Positions 15,666-23,497 of a stretch of DNA of 45,317 bases are shown in pieces. Every line of letters starts with the position of its first letter. Positions within the stretch are counted from its first letter, which is position 1. The stretch spans positions 1-45,317 of the forward strand of contig DASZYT010000022.1 in NCBI GenBank assembly GCA_035545275.1, written 5' to 3'. The DNA is from DASZYT01 sp035545275. Its GTDB lineage: Bacteria; Patescibacteriota; Saccharimonadia; Saccharimonadales; UBA4665. The notes beneath the pieces were generated by a model. It was not told where the DNA came from, made no database searches, and worked only from the letters and a program-made list of their open reading frames with translations. The translations under genes and the position numbers were made by a program.

Positions 15666-18470
15666 ATGGGACAAACTACTAGCTTGGGGGGCGGACGGTT
15701 GTTTACTCCGCCGAAATCGAAAGCGTATGACCTGCTGAAGTGGGTCAAACGTGACTCGGTCATTATGAATCCTATGACGGGCAAGCCCGTGTTCGAACAA
15801 AAGGATATTGATTTTCCGCAGGGATGGTCACTGAACGCTATCAATATCGTGGCACAGAAATACTTTACAGGTACGCCTGAGACGCCGGAGCGTGAGGCTT
15901 CCCTAAAGCAACTCATCGACCGTGTGGTAGACACCGTAACGCGTCAAGGCTTGCAGGAAGGCTACTTTGAGACCGAAGAGCAGGCTGAAGACTTTCGTGA
16001 AGAGCTGAAGTATGTCTTAGCCACCCAGCGGGCTGCCTTTAACTCACCAGTGTGGTTTAACATTGGTGCGCCCGAACGTGCCCAGCAGGCCAGTGCTTGC
16101 TTCATCTTGGGCGTTGAAGACACCATGACCTCCATTCTCAACTGGTACACCGAAGAAGGTATGATTTTTAAGGGCGGTTCAGGCTCTGGTATCAATCTTA
16201 GCGCTATCCGTTCATCGGTAGAACCACTCGGCAAAAGTGCCGGTACAGCTTCTGGCCCCCTGAGCTTCATGCGCGGGGCAGATGCTTCTGCCGGTGCTAT
16301 TAAGAGCGGTGGTAAAACTCGACGCGCTGCCAAGATGGTCATCCTGAATGTCGACCATCCGGATGTCGAAGAATTCATCTGGTGTAAAGCACTGGAGGAG
16401 CGCAAGGCTCGTGTCTTGCAAGAAAATGGCTTCGACATGAACTTGGACGGCAAAGACTCCTTTAGTGTGCAGTACCAGAACGCCAACAACTCAGTGCGCG
16501 TGACCGATGACTTTATGAAGGCTGTCGAGAACGATGACAACTGGGACTTGCGAGCTGTCACTACTGGTAAGTCGGTCAGAACGATCAAGGCCCGAGACAT
16601 CTGGCACCAGATTGCCGAAGCTGCCTGGGAATGCGCCGATCCGGGTTTGCAGTTCGACACCACAGTCAACAAGTGGCACACTGCTCCAAATGCCGGTCGT
16701 ATCAACGGCAGCAACCCCTGTAGTGAGTATATGCACCTGGATAACTCTGCCTGTAACCTGGCATCTATTAACCTGCTGAGGTACTTGCGTGACGACAACA
16801 GCTTTGCCATTGATGAATTCAGGCACACCGTAGAACTAGTATTTACGGCCCAGGAAATCTTGGTAGGCTACTCATCCTATCCGACAGAAAGCATTACAAA
16901 GAACGCTCGTGCTTACCGCGAGCTGGGTATCGGCTACGCCAACCTCGGTGCTATGCTCATGGCGCAGGGCTTGCCGTACGACTCTGAGGAAGGGCGTGCC
17001 CAGGCCGCAGCCGTGACCGCCCTGATGACCGGCCACGCCTACGCTACGAGTGCGAAAATTGCCCGGATTGTTGGCCCATTTGCTGGCTTCCACAAAGACC
17101 GCGAAGGTATGCTCAAGGTGCTTCGTATGCACCGCGAAGAAGTCTCAAAAATCAACGCGAGCAATGTATCAGAAGAGCTGCTCAGTGCTGCCGCCAGTGC
17201 TTGGGACGAGGCGGTTGAGTTAGGCGAGCTCTACGGGGTGCGTAACTCACAAGCAAGCGTCCTGGCTCCTACGGGTACTATCGGACTCATGATGGACTGT
17301 GACACTACGGGCATCGAGCCAGACCTAGGTCTGGTGAAAGTTAAAAAATTGGTAGGCGGTGGTACCATGAGCATCGTGAACCAAACGGTGCCGCGTGCCC
17401 TCAAGGCCCTTGGCTACACCAAGAAGCAGATTGACGACATTGTTAACTATATTGATGTAGAAAAAACAATCATGGGGGCACCTCACCTCAAGAAGGAGCA
17501 CGAAAACGTCTTTGCGTGCTCCATGGGCGACAATCCTATCCACTACCTGGGTCACGTAAAGATGATGTCGGCAGTACAGCCATTCATTTCGGGTGCCATC
17601 AGTAAAACGGTCAATATGCCCGAAGACGTAACGGTAGAAGACGTCGAGAACTTACACTACGACGCCTGGAAGATGGGCCTGAAAGCAGTCGCTATTTATC
17701 GAGACAACTGTAAAGTTGCCCAGCCGCTGTCGATGGCCAAGAAAGAGGGTGCCGCTAAGGAAGCACCGGCGGCCACTCCTGAAGCTGTGACCGAGAAGTT
17801 CGTCGTGAAGGGCGCCGTGCGCCGTGAGCTTCCCAAGGTGCGTAACAGCAAAACCTTCTCGTTCAGAGTAGCCGATAGCCATGGCTACATGACCGTAGGC
17901 GAGTACGATGATGGTACGCCGGGCGAAGTATTTATGCGCCTGGGCAAGCAAGGTTCCACCTTGGCTGGCTTCATCGATGCCTTTGCCATTAGCGTAAGTC
18001 ACGGCTTGCAATTTGGCGTACCGCTTCGGGACTACGTGAAGTCATTTACTAGCATGACTTTTGCGCCCTCGGGCATCACTGATGATGCGGAAATCCGGAC
18101 CGCTTCGAGCTTAGTGGACTACATGTTCCGACGTTTGGCGCTGAGCTACCTGTCATTCGACGATCGGCTTGAGCTAGGGTTGGCCAGCATTGACGATATG
18201 CCAGATGAGCAGACCAGCTTGCTCGAAACAGAAGGAGCTTCGCAAGAGGTGTCTGTTCTCGACACAACGGCACGCATTGTGAAGGTCGAGGAGCCTCAGT
18301 CTGCGCCTCCTGTCCAAGCTGTTTCAGTTGCCCCGGCAGCCACTGTGGAGGCCAAGCCTACCACTAAAGACAGCACGGCCCCGCTATGCTACAACTGTGG
18401 CAATCAGACACAGCGCTCTGGTAGCTGCTATGTGTGCACTTCCTGTGGGAGTACTACGGGTTGTAGCTAG
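15666..18470 (+). CDS. nrdJ: Adenosylcobalamin-dependent ribonucleotide reductase (class II)
   Basis: 934 aa. Motifs of the RNR barrel: FNSPVWFNIG with the following ASACF (first redox Cys), GGSGSGINLSAIR, NPCSE with the thiyl-radical Cys, and APTGTIGLMMDCDTTGIEP. The C-terminal domain after about residue 700 ends with a Cys-rich tail, CYNCGNQTQRSGSCYVCTSCG, that would shuttle reducing equivalents. It makes dNDPs using vitamin B12 and works without oxygen. No ATP cone is seen at its own N-terminus; the neighbouring NrdR supplies allosteric control at transcription. The start is ATG 15666, 5 nt after GGAGG; an upstream GTG at 15654 is ignored. B12 must come from outside or from genes not in this window. 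Confidence 0.94.
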   Translation: MGQTTSLGGGRLFTPPKSKAYDLLKWVKRDSVIMNPMTGKPVFEQKDIDFPQGWSLNAINIVAQKYFTGTPETPEREASLKQLIDRVVDTVTRQGLQEGYFETEEQAEDFREELKYVLATQRAAFNSPVWFNIGAPERAQQASACFILGVEDTMTSILNWYTEEGMIFKGGSGSGINLSAIRSSVEPLGKSAGTASGPLSFMRGADASAGAIKSGGKTRRAAKMVILNVDHPDVEEFIWCKALEERKARVLQENGFDMNLDGKDSFSVQYQNANNSVRVTDDFMKAVENDDNWDLRAVTTGKSVRTIKARDIWHQIAEAAWECADPGLQFDTTVNKWHTAPNAGRINGSNPCSEYMHLDNSACNLASINLLRYLRDDNSFAIDEFRHTVELVFTAQEILVGYSSYPTESITKNARAYRELGIGYANLGAMLMAQGLPYDSEEGRAQAAAVTALMTGHAYATSAKIARIVGPFAGFHKDREGMLKVLRMHREEVSKINASNVSEELLSAAASAWDEAVELGELYGVRNSQASVLAPTGTIGLMMDCDTTGIEPDLGLVKVKKLVGGGTMSIVNQTVPRALKALGYTKKQIDDIVNYIDVEKTIMGAPHLKKEHENVFACSMGDNPIHYLGHVKMMSAVQPFISGAISKTVNMPEDVTVEDVENLHYDAWKMGLKAVAIYRDNCKVAQPLSMAKKEGAAKEAPAATPEAVTEKFVVKGAVRRELPKVRNSKTFSFRVADSHGYMTVGEYDDGTPGEVFMRLGKQGSTLAGFIDAFAISVSHGLQFGVPLRDYVKSFTSMTFAPSGITDDAEIRTASSLVDYMFRRLALSYLSFDDRLELGLASIDDMPDEQTSLLETEGASQEVSVLDTTARIVKVEEPQSAPPVQAVSVAPAATVEAKPTTKDSTAPLCYNCGNQTQRSGSCYVCTSCGSTTGCS

Positions 18471-18492
18471 ACCGGATGGCTCAATAAAGCTG

Positions 18493-18523
18493 AAAGAACG
18501 GGGCGTTTGCCCCGTTCTTTTTA
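18493..18523 (+). terminator. Terminator of nrdJ
   Basis: Perfect 12-bp stem 18493-18504 / 18509-18520 with GTTT loop, ending in a T run. Confidence 0.93.
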
Positions 18524-18651
18524 TGGTAATCTTGACCATAAACGGTGTTAAGAGTACAATTCATTTTGTACAAATAAGTGGAGGGGACAAAACGCAATAA
18601 GCGAAACGTTACCACACATGGTATGTCGTTTGGCTTTTGCTGCGTGAGGTT

Positions 18652-19149
18652 ATGGACAAAGTCGCATTACGGGCGGTGGCTCGGCTCGCCCACATCAATG
18701 TGTACGATGCGTACACGGTTGTGAGGCACAACCCGCTTCTGGGAGAAGAAATTCACATCGAGGAAGAGCTTATTAACCTCGAGGAGCTTATCAAGACGTA
18801 TCATATGGGTGGTGGATCTTTGAACCGATACCCGTCTATGAAGCAACACATTTTGCGGGAAAAGCGGCTTGTGCTGAAACATTGTATAGGGTTAATCATA
18901 CGCATGCTGCAAGGCAAGAGGCTCCCACGCTCATATACCTCGGTCGACATCAAACATGCTATTCGCAGGCTCGTAAGGTTAGTCATAGAGGATGCTCAAA
19001 AGGCCCATATCCGTCTTGACGACGAAGTTCTTCATGGTGTCCAGCCGCTTCTAAGCTGGCGACAGCGCTATGCCTACTGGGATAAGCCAAGACTCAGCCT
19101 GCGGCTGCCGATTCCTACCTGGCTGGCTCTCCCTAAACTGCGCGCGTAA
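18652..19149 (+). CDS. Unrecognised basic helical protein
   Basis: 165 aa, not recognised. It has a high Arg/Lys/His content and predicted helices throughout (DKVALRAVARLAHINVYDAY, EELINLEELIKTYHMGGG, RLVLKHCIGLIIRMLQGK, VDIKHAIRRLVRLVIEDAQ), without a signal peptide or a clear membrane segment. The C-terminus is Pro/Leu-rich (LRLPIPTWLALPKLRA). The start at ATG 18652 has GAGG only 2 nt away; an in-frame TTG at 18637 is an alternative. It follows the nrdJ terminator, and the intervening 18524-18651 shows no clear promoter. Confidence 0.6.
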   Translation: MDKVALRAVARLAHINVYDAYTVVRHNPLLGEEIHIEEELINLEELIKTYHMGGGSLNRYPSMKQHILREKRLVLKHCIGLIIRMLQGKRLPRSYTSVDIKHAIRRLVRLVIEDAQKAHIRLDDEVLHGVQPLLSWRQRYAYWDKPRLSLRLPIPTWLALPKLRA

Positions 19150-19188
19150 CCCGTTCAAGCTGGTTGTGGTTATGGTACACTAATGACA

Positions 19189-19458
19189 ATGAAAGTTGTT
19201 GTCTTGTATCGCCCTAATTCTGAGCACGGTCGAGCCGTGGAGACTTTCATACATGATTTTCAAGACAGACATCAAGGGAAACTTGAGGTGTTGAATGTCG
19301 ACTCGCGCGAAGGCAGCGCCATGGCCACACTATATGATGTGGTGCAGTACCCCACCATCTTGGCGCTTCGAGAGGACGGGTCTCTTTTGAGGTCATGGGA
19401 GGGCAACGAGCTTCCTATGATGGATGAGGTGGCTTACTATGCGTCTTCCCGCGCCTAA
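19189..19458 (+). CDS. Thioredoxin-fold protein without CxxC
   Basis: 89 aa. The pattern VVVLYRPNSEHGRAVETFIHDF...KLEVLNVDSREG...ATLYDVVQYPTILAL is thioredoxin-like, with the cis-Pro motif YPTIL and the strand order of the fold. The redox CxxC is replaced by SEHG, so it cannot act as a thiol oxidoreductase; a binding or scaffold role is more likely. The start at 19189 is favoured over ATG 19183 because a TACACT hexamer (19176-19181) lies 7 nt upstream of it and there is no SD, a leaderless-like arrangement. Confidence 0.7.
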   Translation: MKVVVLYRPNSEHGRAVETFIHDFQDRHQGKLEVLNVDSREGSAMATLYDVVQYPTILALREDGSLLRSWEGNELPMMDEVAYYASSRA

Positions 19459-19465
19459 CACTCTA

Positions 19466-19494
19466 TTGCGACATAGAGCCGTCTGGGGTATAGT
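19466..19494 (+). promoter_or_regulatory. Promoter of the ileS T-box transcript
   Basis: TTGCGA (19466-19471), 17-bp spacer, TATAGT (19489-19494). The transcript would start near 19501. Confidence 0.78.
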
Positions 19495-19500
19495 GTGAGC

Positions 19501-19690
19501 GTACAGGTAAGTAAATCCACTTGAGCGGTTATCAGCCGCAAGGAGCGGGAAGAACGGCTTTTAGGGCCCAGTAGAACCCGACGGAACAGCTCGTCAGTCT
19601 GTAAAACAAGCGCTTTTGAGTAAACCTCAAAGGAAATCGGATGGTACCGTCCGCATCCAGCGGACTCCGATAGACCTTTGAGGTTTTTAT
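19501..19690 (+). promoter_or_regulatory. T-box leader (tRNA-Ile-sensing) of ileS
   Basis: The T-box core GGATGGTACCGTCC at 19639-19652 forms the antiterminator: TCGGA (19637-19641) pairs with TCCGA (19666-19670), the bulge has TGGT (19642-19645), which can pair with the ACCA end of uncharged tRNA-Ile, and TCCGC/GCGGA (19650-19654 / 19660-19664) closes the top. A short hairpin GCGG/CCGC (19525-19528 / 19536-19539) displays ATC (19531-19533), the Ile specifier. A terminator stem ACCTCAAAGG / CCTTTGAGGT (19624-19633 / 19675-19684) ends in five T. CTTTTGAG (19613-19620) can also pair with CTCAAAGG, giving stem III. Low charged tRNA-Ile would allow read-through into ileS. Confidence 0.88.
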
Positions 19691-19710
19691 ATTCGAAAGG
19701 AGCAATATTA

Positions 19711-22602
19711 ATGAAGTTTCAGAAAAACACTCGTCGTCGATCCATTGAGTATGAAAAGGACCTGATCAAATACTGGCAAGACAACAAAATATTCGAGAAA
19801 TCTGTGGAACAGCGGCCGACCGACAACGCCTATGTATTCTACGACGGGCCGCCATTTATCACTGGCGTACCACACCATGGCACGTTGTTATCTAGCATTG
19901 TGAAAGACGCAGTGCCACGTTATTGGACCATGAAGGGTAAGCGCGTCGAGCGGGTGTGGGGTTGGGATTGCCACGGCTTGCCAGCCGAAGTATTTACTGA
20001 ACAGAAACTAGGCATCCAAGACCGACGCGACATCGGGACGAAAATAAGCCTCGAGGAATATATAACCACTTGTCGGGATAATATGATTCAAACCGGCAAT
20101 GCGTGGGAAGATACCATTAGCCGTATAGGTCGATGGGTCAATTTTAAAGGTGCCTACAAAACCATGGATAAAGACTACATGGAGTCGGTGTGGTGGGCGT
20201 TCAAACAACTCTATGACGCCGGCAAGATTTACGAAAGCGAAAAGGTACTGTTGTACTGTACCCGCGATGCTACTCCCATCAGTAAGGCTGAAGTGGCCAT
20301 GGACAATTCCTACCAAGATGTCACAGACCCGTCGGTGTTTGTGAAATTTAAGCTTACTGACAGCGACGCATACATGCTGGCATGGACGACCACTCCGTGG
20401 ACTTTGCCAGCCAACACCGCTCTGGCTGTAAATGAACAAGAAGAGTATGCGGAGGTTGAGGTAGGTAGCGAGACGTTTATTCTGGCACATACTCTGCTAG
20501 ACCAAGTGCTGACTGATGAGAAGCACAACGTTGTGCCACACACAATAAAGCGTACGTTTAAAGGTGTAGAGCTCGTCGGTAAAGCCTATGAGCCGCTCTT
20601 TGAAAATCGTGGTAAAAATGCACACAAAGTCTGGGCGGCTCCCTACGTCACTCTAGAAGATGGTACGGGTATTGTTCACCTAGCCCCGGCTTACGGCGAA
20701 GAAGACTACCAGCTTGCAAAAGAAAAGGGATTTCCGCTGGTATCAAACATTGACGATAATGGGTTCTATACCGAAGGTGAATGGCAAGGCCAGCAGGTCT
20801 GGGATGCTAACAAGCCTATAGCCAAAGCGCTTCACGAACGAGGTGTTGTGTGGAAGATTGAGTATATTCGCCACTCTTATCCGCACTGTCATCGTTGTGG
20901 CACTAAACTGATGTATCGGGCGCATCCTAGTTGGTTTATGGATATTGCCGATCAGCGAGAGCTAATGCTGGAGCAGAACGAAGGTATCAATTGGTTCCCT
21001 GGGCATATCAAGCACGGGCGGTTTCAAAAAACAGTTGAATCTGCGCCAGACTGGAACCTGAGCCGTGATCGCTTCTGGGCCACAGCAATGCCCGTATGGA
21101 AAGGTGTAGATAAAGAAGGCAAAGAACAAGTAAAGGTGGTAGGCAGCTACGCTGAGCTAAAAGAACTCTCGGGAGTGGAACTAGAAGATTATCATCGTCC
21201 CTGGGTTGATGACGTCACATTTACTATCGATGGAGTGGAGTACCGCCGGATAGATAAAGTGATGGACTGTTGGTTCGAGTCTGGCTCCATGCCCTTTGCG
21301 CAGTTCCATTATCCGTTTGAAAACAAAGACAAGTTTGAGCAAAACTTCCCGGGAGACTTCATTGCTGAATATGTGGGCCAGGTACGCGCCTGGTTCTATT
21401 ACTTACATGCGGTTTCGGTCGGTCTGTTCCAGAAGAACTCCTTTAAGAATGTTATCGTGACTGGTACGCTGGCCGGTAACGATGGCCGCAAAATGAGCAA
21501 GCACTACGGTAACTATACCGACCCAAATGAGCTGATGGATATGTACAGCGCTGACGCGTTGCGATTTTTACTACTATCATCGCCGCTGCTCAACGCAGAA
21601 GATTTCTCTCTAACAGATAAGGATGTGGCTGATGTGGCACGTAAGCTCGGCATGATCTGGAACATGTACGATTTCTTTACCTTATACGCGGCGGTAGACG
21701 GCTGGGAGTGGTCGGGCTCGCTTGATGACCTTCTCTCAGGCCTTCGTAACCCCTTAGATCAATGGGTGGTGTCAAGATTACATCATCTTATGAAAGAAGT
21801 TGAGCAGAACATGGATCACTACGATATCCCCAAGGCCCTAAAGCCAGTACTGGAGTTTGTAGATGATGCCTCCAACTGGTATGTGCGGCGCAGCCGGCGT
21901 CGTTTTTGGAAAAGTGGTGATGATGCTGACAAGAACCAGGCATACCAAACGCTGCACTACGTGCTCGCCAAGCTTGCTTTGGTGTTGGCACCATTTACGC
22001 CATTTCTGGCCGAGGAGCTCTATCGGAATCTCACGGATGCAGAGTCGGTCCATTTATGCCCTTGGCCAGCCGCAGGCGGGGTAAATGAGGAGATTGTGGC
22101 TGATATGGCAATGGTACGTGAGCTGATTACCCAGGGGCTGGCACAGCGGGCAGAAAACGGTCTGAAGGTCCGGCAGCCACTGCAATCGGTTACGCTACAT
22201 GGGGTAGTCAGCGTACAGCCAGAGCTTATGGACATCATCAAAGAAGAACTTAACGTCAAAGAAATAAAATTGGCTGGCGGTGAAGCCAAGGGCGATGAGC
22301 TCCAGGCTGAGCTCGACACTACGCTTACTGAAGAGCTGCGCAGCGAGGGTATTATGAGGGAAGTGGTACGCCAAGTGCAGAATGCCCGAAAAGATGCAGG
22401 ACTTGAGGTAGAAGACCGCATATCCTTGCTCATAGAGACCGAGAGCCCGGAGATAAGTGAGGCGGTGAATACCTTTGAAAACACCATTAGATCAGAGACG
22501 CTCGCCGAGGAGTTTGGGGAAGTACCGGCCGATGCATATAGTGCAACAGTGAAAATAGAAGGCCTTCAAGTACGAATCGCCCTGAGTAAATACTTGGTTT
22601 AA
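19711..22602 (+). CDS. ileS: Isoleucyl-tRNA synthetase (type 2, eukaryote-like)
   Basis: 963 aa. Class I signatures: HIGH variant PHHGTLLSS, KMSKH in GRKMSKHYGN, the WGWDCHGLPAE motif and the DWNLSRDRFWATAMPVW segment. The editing (CP1) domain includes AWTTTPWTLPANTALAV. Sequences such as FKGAYKTMDKDYMESVWWAFKQLYDAGKIY and QDVTDPSVFVKFKL resemble eukaryotic/type 2 bacterial IleRS, which are generally less sensitive to mupirocin (family knowledge; resistance is inference). No C-terminal zinc-finger tail is seen, which also fits type 2. The start ATG 19711 is set by AAAGGAG 8 nt upstream. Controlled by the T-box. Confidence 0.94.
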   Translation: MKFQKNTRRRSIEYEKDLIKYWQDNKIFEKSVEQRPTDNAYVFYDGPPFITGVPHHGTLLSSIVKDAVPRYWTMKGKRVERVWGWDCHGLPAEVFTEQKLGIQDRRDIGTKISLEEYITTCRDNMIQTGNAWEDTISRIGRWVNFKGAYKTMDKDYMESVWWAFKQLYDAGKIYESEKVLLYCTRDATPISKAEVAMDNSYQDVTDPSVFVKFKLTDSDAYMLAWTTTPWTLPANTALAVNEQEEYAEVEVGSETFILAHTLLDQVLTDEKHNVVPHTIKRTFKGVELVGKAYEPLFENRGKNAHKVWAAPYVTLEDGTGIVHLAPAYGEEDYQLAKEKGFPLVSNIDDNGFYTEGEWQGQQVWDANKPIAKALHERGVVWKIEYIRHSYPHCHRCGTKLMYRAHPSWFMDIADQRELMLEQNEGINWFPGHIKHGRFQKTVESAPDWNLSRDRFWATAMPVWKGVDKEGKEQVKVVGSYAELKELSGVELEDYHRPWVDDVTFTIDGVEYRRIDKVMDCWFESGSMPFAQFHYPFENKDKFEQNFPGDFIAEYVGQVRAWFYYLHAVSVGLFQKNSFKNVIVTGTLAGNDGRKMSKHYGNYTDPNELMDMYSADALRFLLLSSPLLNAEDFSLTDKDVADVARKLGMIWNMYDFFTLYAAVDGWEWSGSLDDLLSGLRNPLDQWVVSRLHHLMKEVEQNMDHYDIPKALKPVLEFVDDASNWYVRRSRRRFWKSGDDADKNQAYQTLHYVLAKLALVLAPFTPFLAEELYRNLTDAESVHLCPWPAAGGVNEEIVADMAMVRELITQGLAQRAENGLKVRQPLQSVTLHGVVSVQPELMDIIKEELNVKEIKLAGGEAKGDELQAELDTTLTEELRSEGIMREVVRQVQNARKDAGLEVEDRISLLIETESPEISEAVNTFENTIRSETLAEEFGEVPADAYSATVKIEGLQVRIALSKYLV

Positions 22603-22605
22603 CCT

Positions 22606-22634
22606 TTGACACAGAGGTAGGTATCTGATAGAAT
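22606..22634 (+). promoter_or_regulatory. Promoter of rplU
   Basis: Consensus TTGACA (22606-22611), 17-bp spacer, TAGAAT (22629-22634), giving a ~30-nt leader with AAAGG. Confidence 0.85.
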
Positions 22635-22670
22635 CTATCGGTAACTATCCTAAAGGTGTAAAGACGCAAG

Positions 22671-22979
22671 ATGAAAAAAGCCGTTATCCAAACCGGTGGC
22701 AAACAGTATCTGGTATCCGAAGGTGAAACACTGAGTGTTGAGCTTTTGAAAGATGCCGGCAAGGCCGTATCGTTTGATCCGCTGCTCGTTATTGATGGCG
22801 AGAAGACCACCGTAGGCACCCCTACCGTGACGGGCGTAAAAGTATCTGCTGACGTTGTGGCGGCAGATGTACAAGCAGATAAAGTCACTTCTGTACGCTA
22901 TAAAGCTAAAAAGCGGGTGCATACTGTGCGCGGACACCGTCAACACCAAACCATGCTTAAGATAACTAAAATAGCCTAA
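22671..22979 (+). CDS. rplU: 50S ribosomal protein L21
   Basis: 102 aa. The N-terminal KKAVIQTGGKQYLVSEGETLSVE and the C-terminal KKRVHTVRGHRQHQTMLKITKI match bL21, which binds 23S rRNA. In most bacteria rplU is followed at once by rpmA (bL27); here a terminator comes directly after and no rpmA is present, so bL27 must be encoded elsewhere. It has its own strong promoter. Confidence 0.95.
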   Translation: MKKAVIQTGGKQYLVSEGETLSVELLKDAGKAVSFDPLLVIDGEKTTVGTPTVTGVKVSADVVAADVQADKVTSVRYKAKKRVHTVRGHRQHQTMLKITKIA

Positions 22980-22984
22980 GCGCC

Positions 22985-23008
22985 ACCCCTCGAAAGAGGG
23001 GTTTTTAT
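22985..23008 (+). terminator. Terminator of rplU
   Basis: CCCCTC (22986-22991) / GAGGGG (22996-23001) with a GAAA loop, followed by TTTTTATT. Confidence 0.9.
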
Positions 23009-23422
23009 TATTACTACATATTACCTCCCACGTAACTTCTGTTGATATTCAAGAGTCTTAAGTGTGGTCCACCAGTAGTGATGTCGTCGTACGTAGAGTT
23101 GTTAACTGGGCAGAAGATAAGGTGAAGCCGTAGTGCCTAACTGCGAGAACAGAGGTAGAAGCTTGATGGTGGCAATACATAGCGCCAGGCATGTGGATAA
23201 ATCCTCGCACATACGGGCCTTTGTTATAAAATGCACATCAGTTCCAGGACCATCAACCTGATTTTCTAACAGGATAAAAACAAGCATTATCAGGAATGAT
23301 TATAGGTACGTACATAAATTTACAACGAAATTAAGAAAAATGAATACAGAAACCGTGCTAAGGCGTGGACATTTTTTTTGTTCAATCTAGGCTTGAAACA
23401 CCTTGGTGAAAGTGTAATAGTG
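23009..23422. other. 414-nt intergenic region, no gene recognised
   Basis: No gene is recognised on either strand. A 61-codon minus-strand reading frame (23102-23287) has no SD and no recognisable motif. One perfect DnaA-box sequence (TTATCCACA on the minus strand, 23192-23200) stands alone. An eight-T run lies near 23372-23379. The rest looks AT-richer than the neighbours, and may hold regulatory sequence for the giant gene. Confidence 0.5.
23393..23421 (+). promoter_or_regulatory. Candidate promoter of the giant gene
   Basis: TTGAAA (23393-23398), 17-bp spacer, and AATAGT (23416-23421) with an extended TG (23413-23414). The -10 match is only 4 of 6. It would start transcription inside the inverted repeat at 23423-23459. 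Confidence 0.4.
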
Positions 23423-23459
23423 GTTGCTAGGACGCAGGCTACGGCCTTGTCCTAGCAAC
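23423..23459. repeat. 11-bp perfect inverted repeat upstream of the giant gene
   Basis: GTTGCTAGGAC (23423-23433) and GTCCTAGCAAC (23449-23459), separated by 15 nt. As RNA it makes a stable hairpin at the 5' end of the predicted transcript; as DNA it could be an operator. There is no T tract, so it is not an intrinsic terminator. Confidence 0.85.
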
Positions 23460-23497
23460 AAACATTGGGTAACGCCAATACCAAAACTATCCAAAAA

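Noticed and set aside
23192..23200. Perfect DnaA box (TTATCCACA on the minus strand), 13 kb from parAB
   Set aside because: Only one box was seen, without clustering, an AT-rich unwinding element or dnaA nearby, so an origin is not supported.
23102..23287. 61-codon minus-strand ORF between rplU and the giant gene
   Set aside because: No SD, no recognisable motif and no coupling to neighbours; probably chance.
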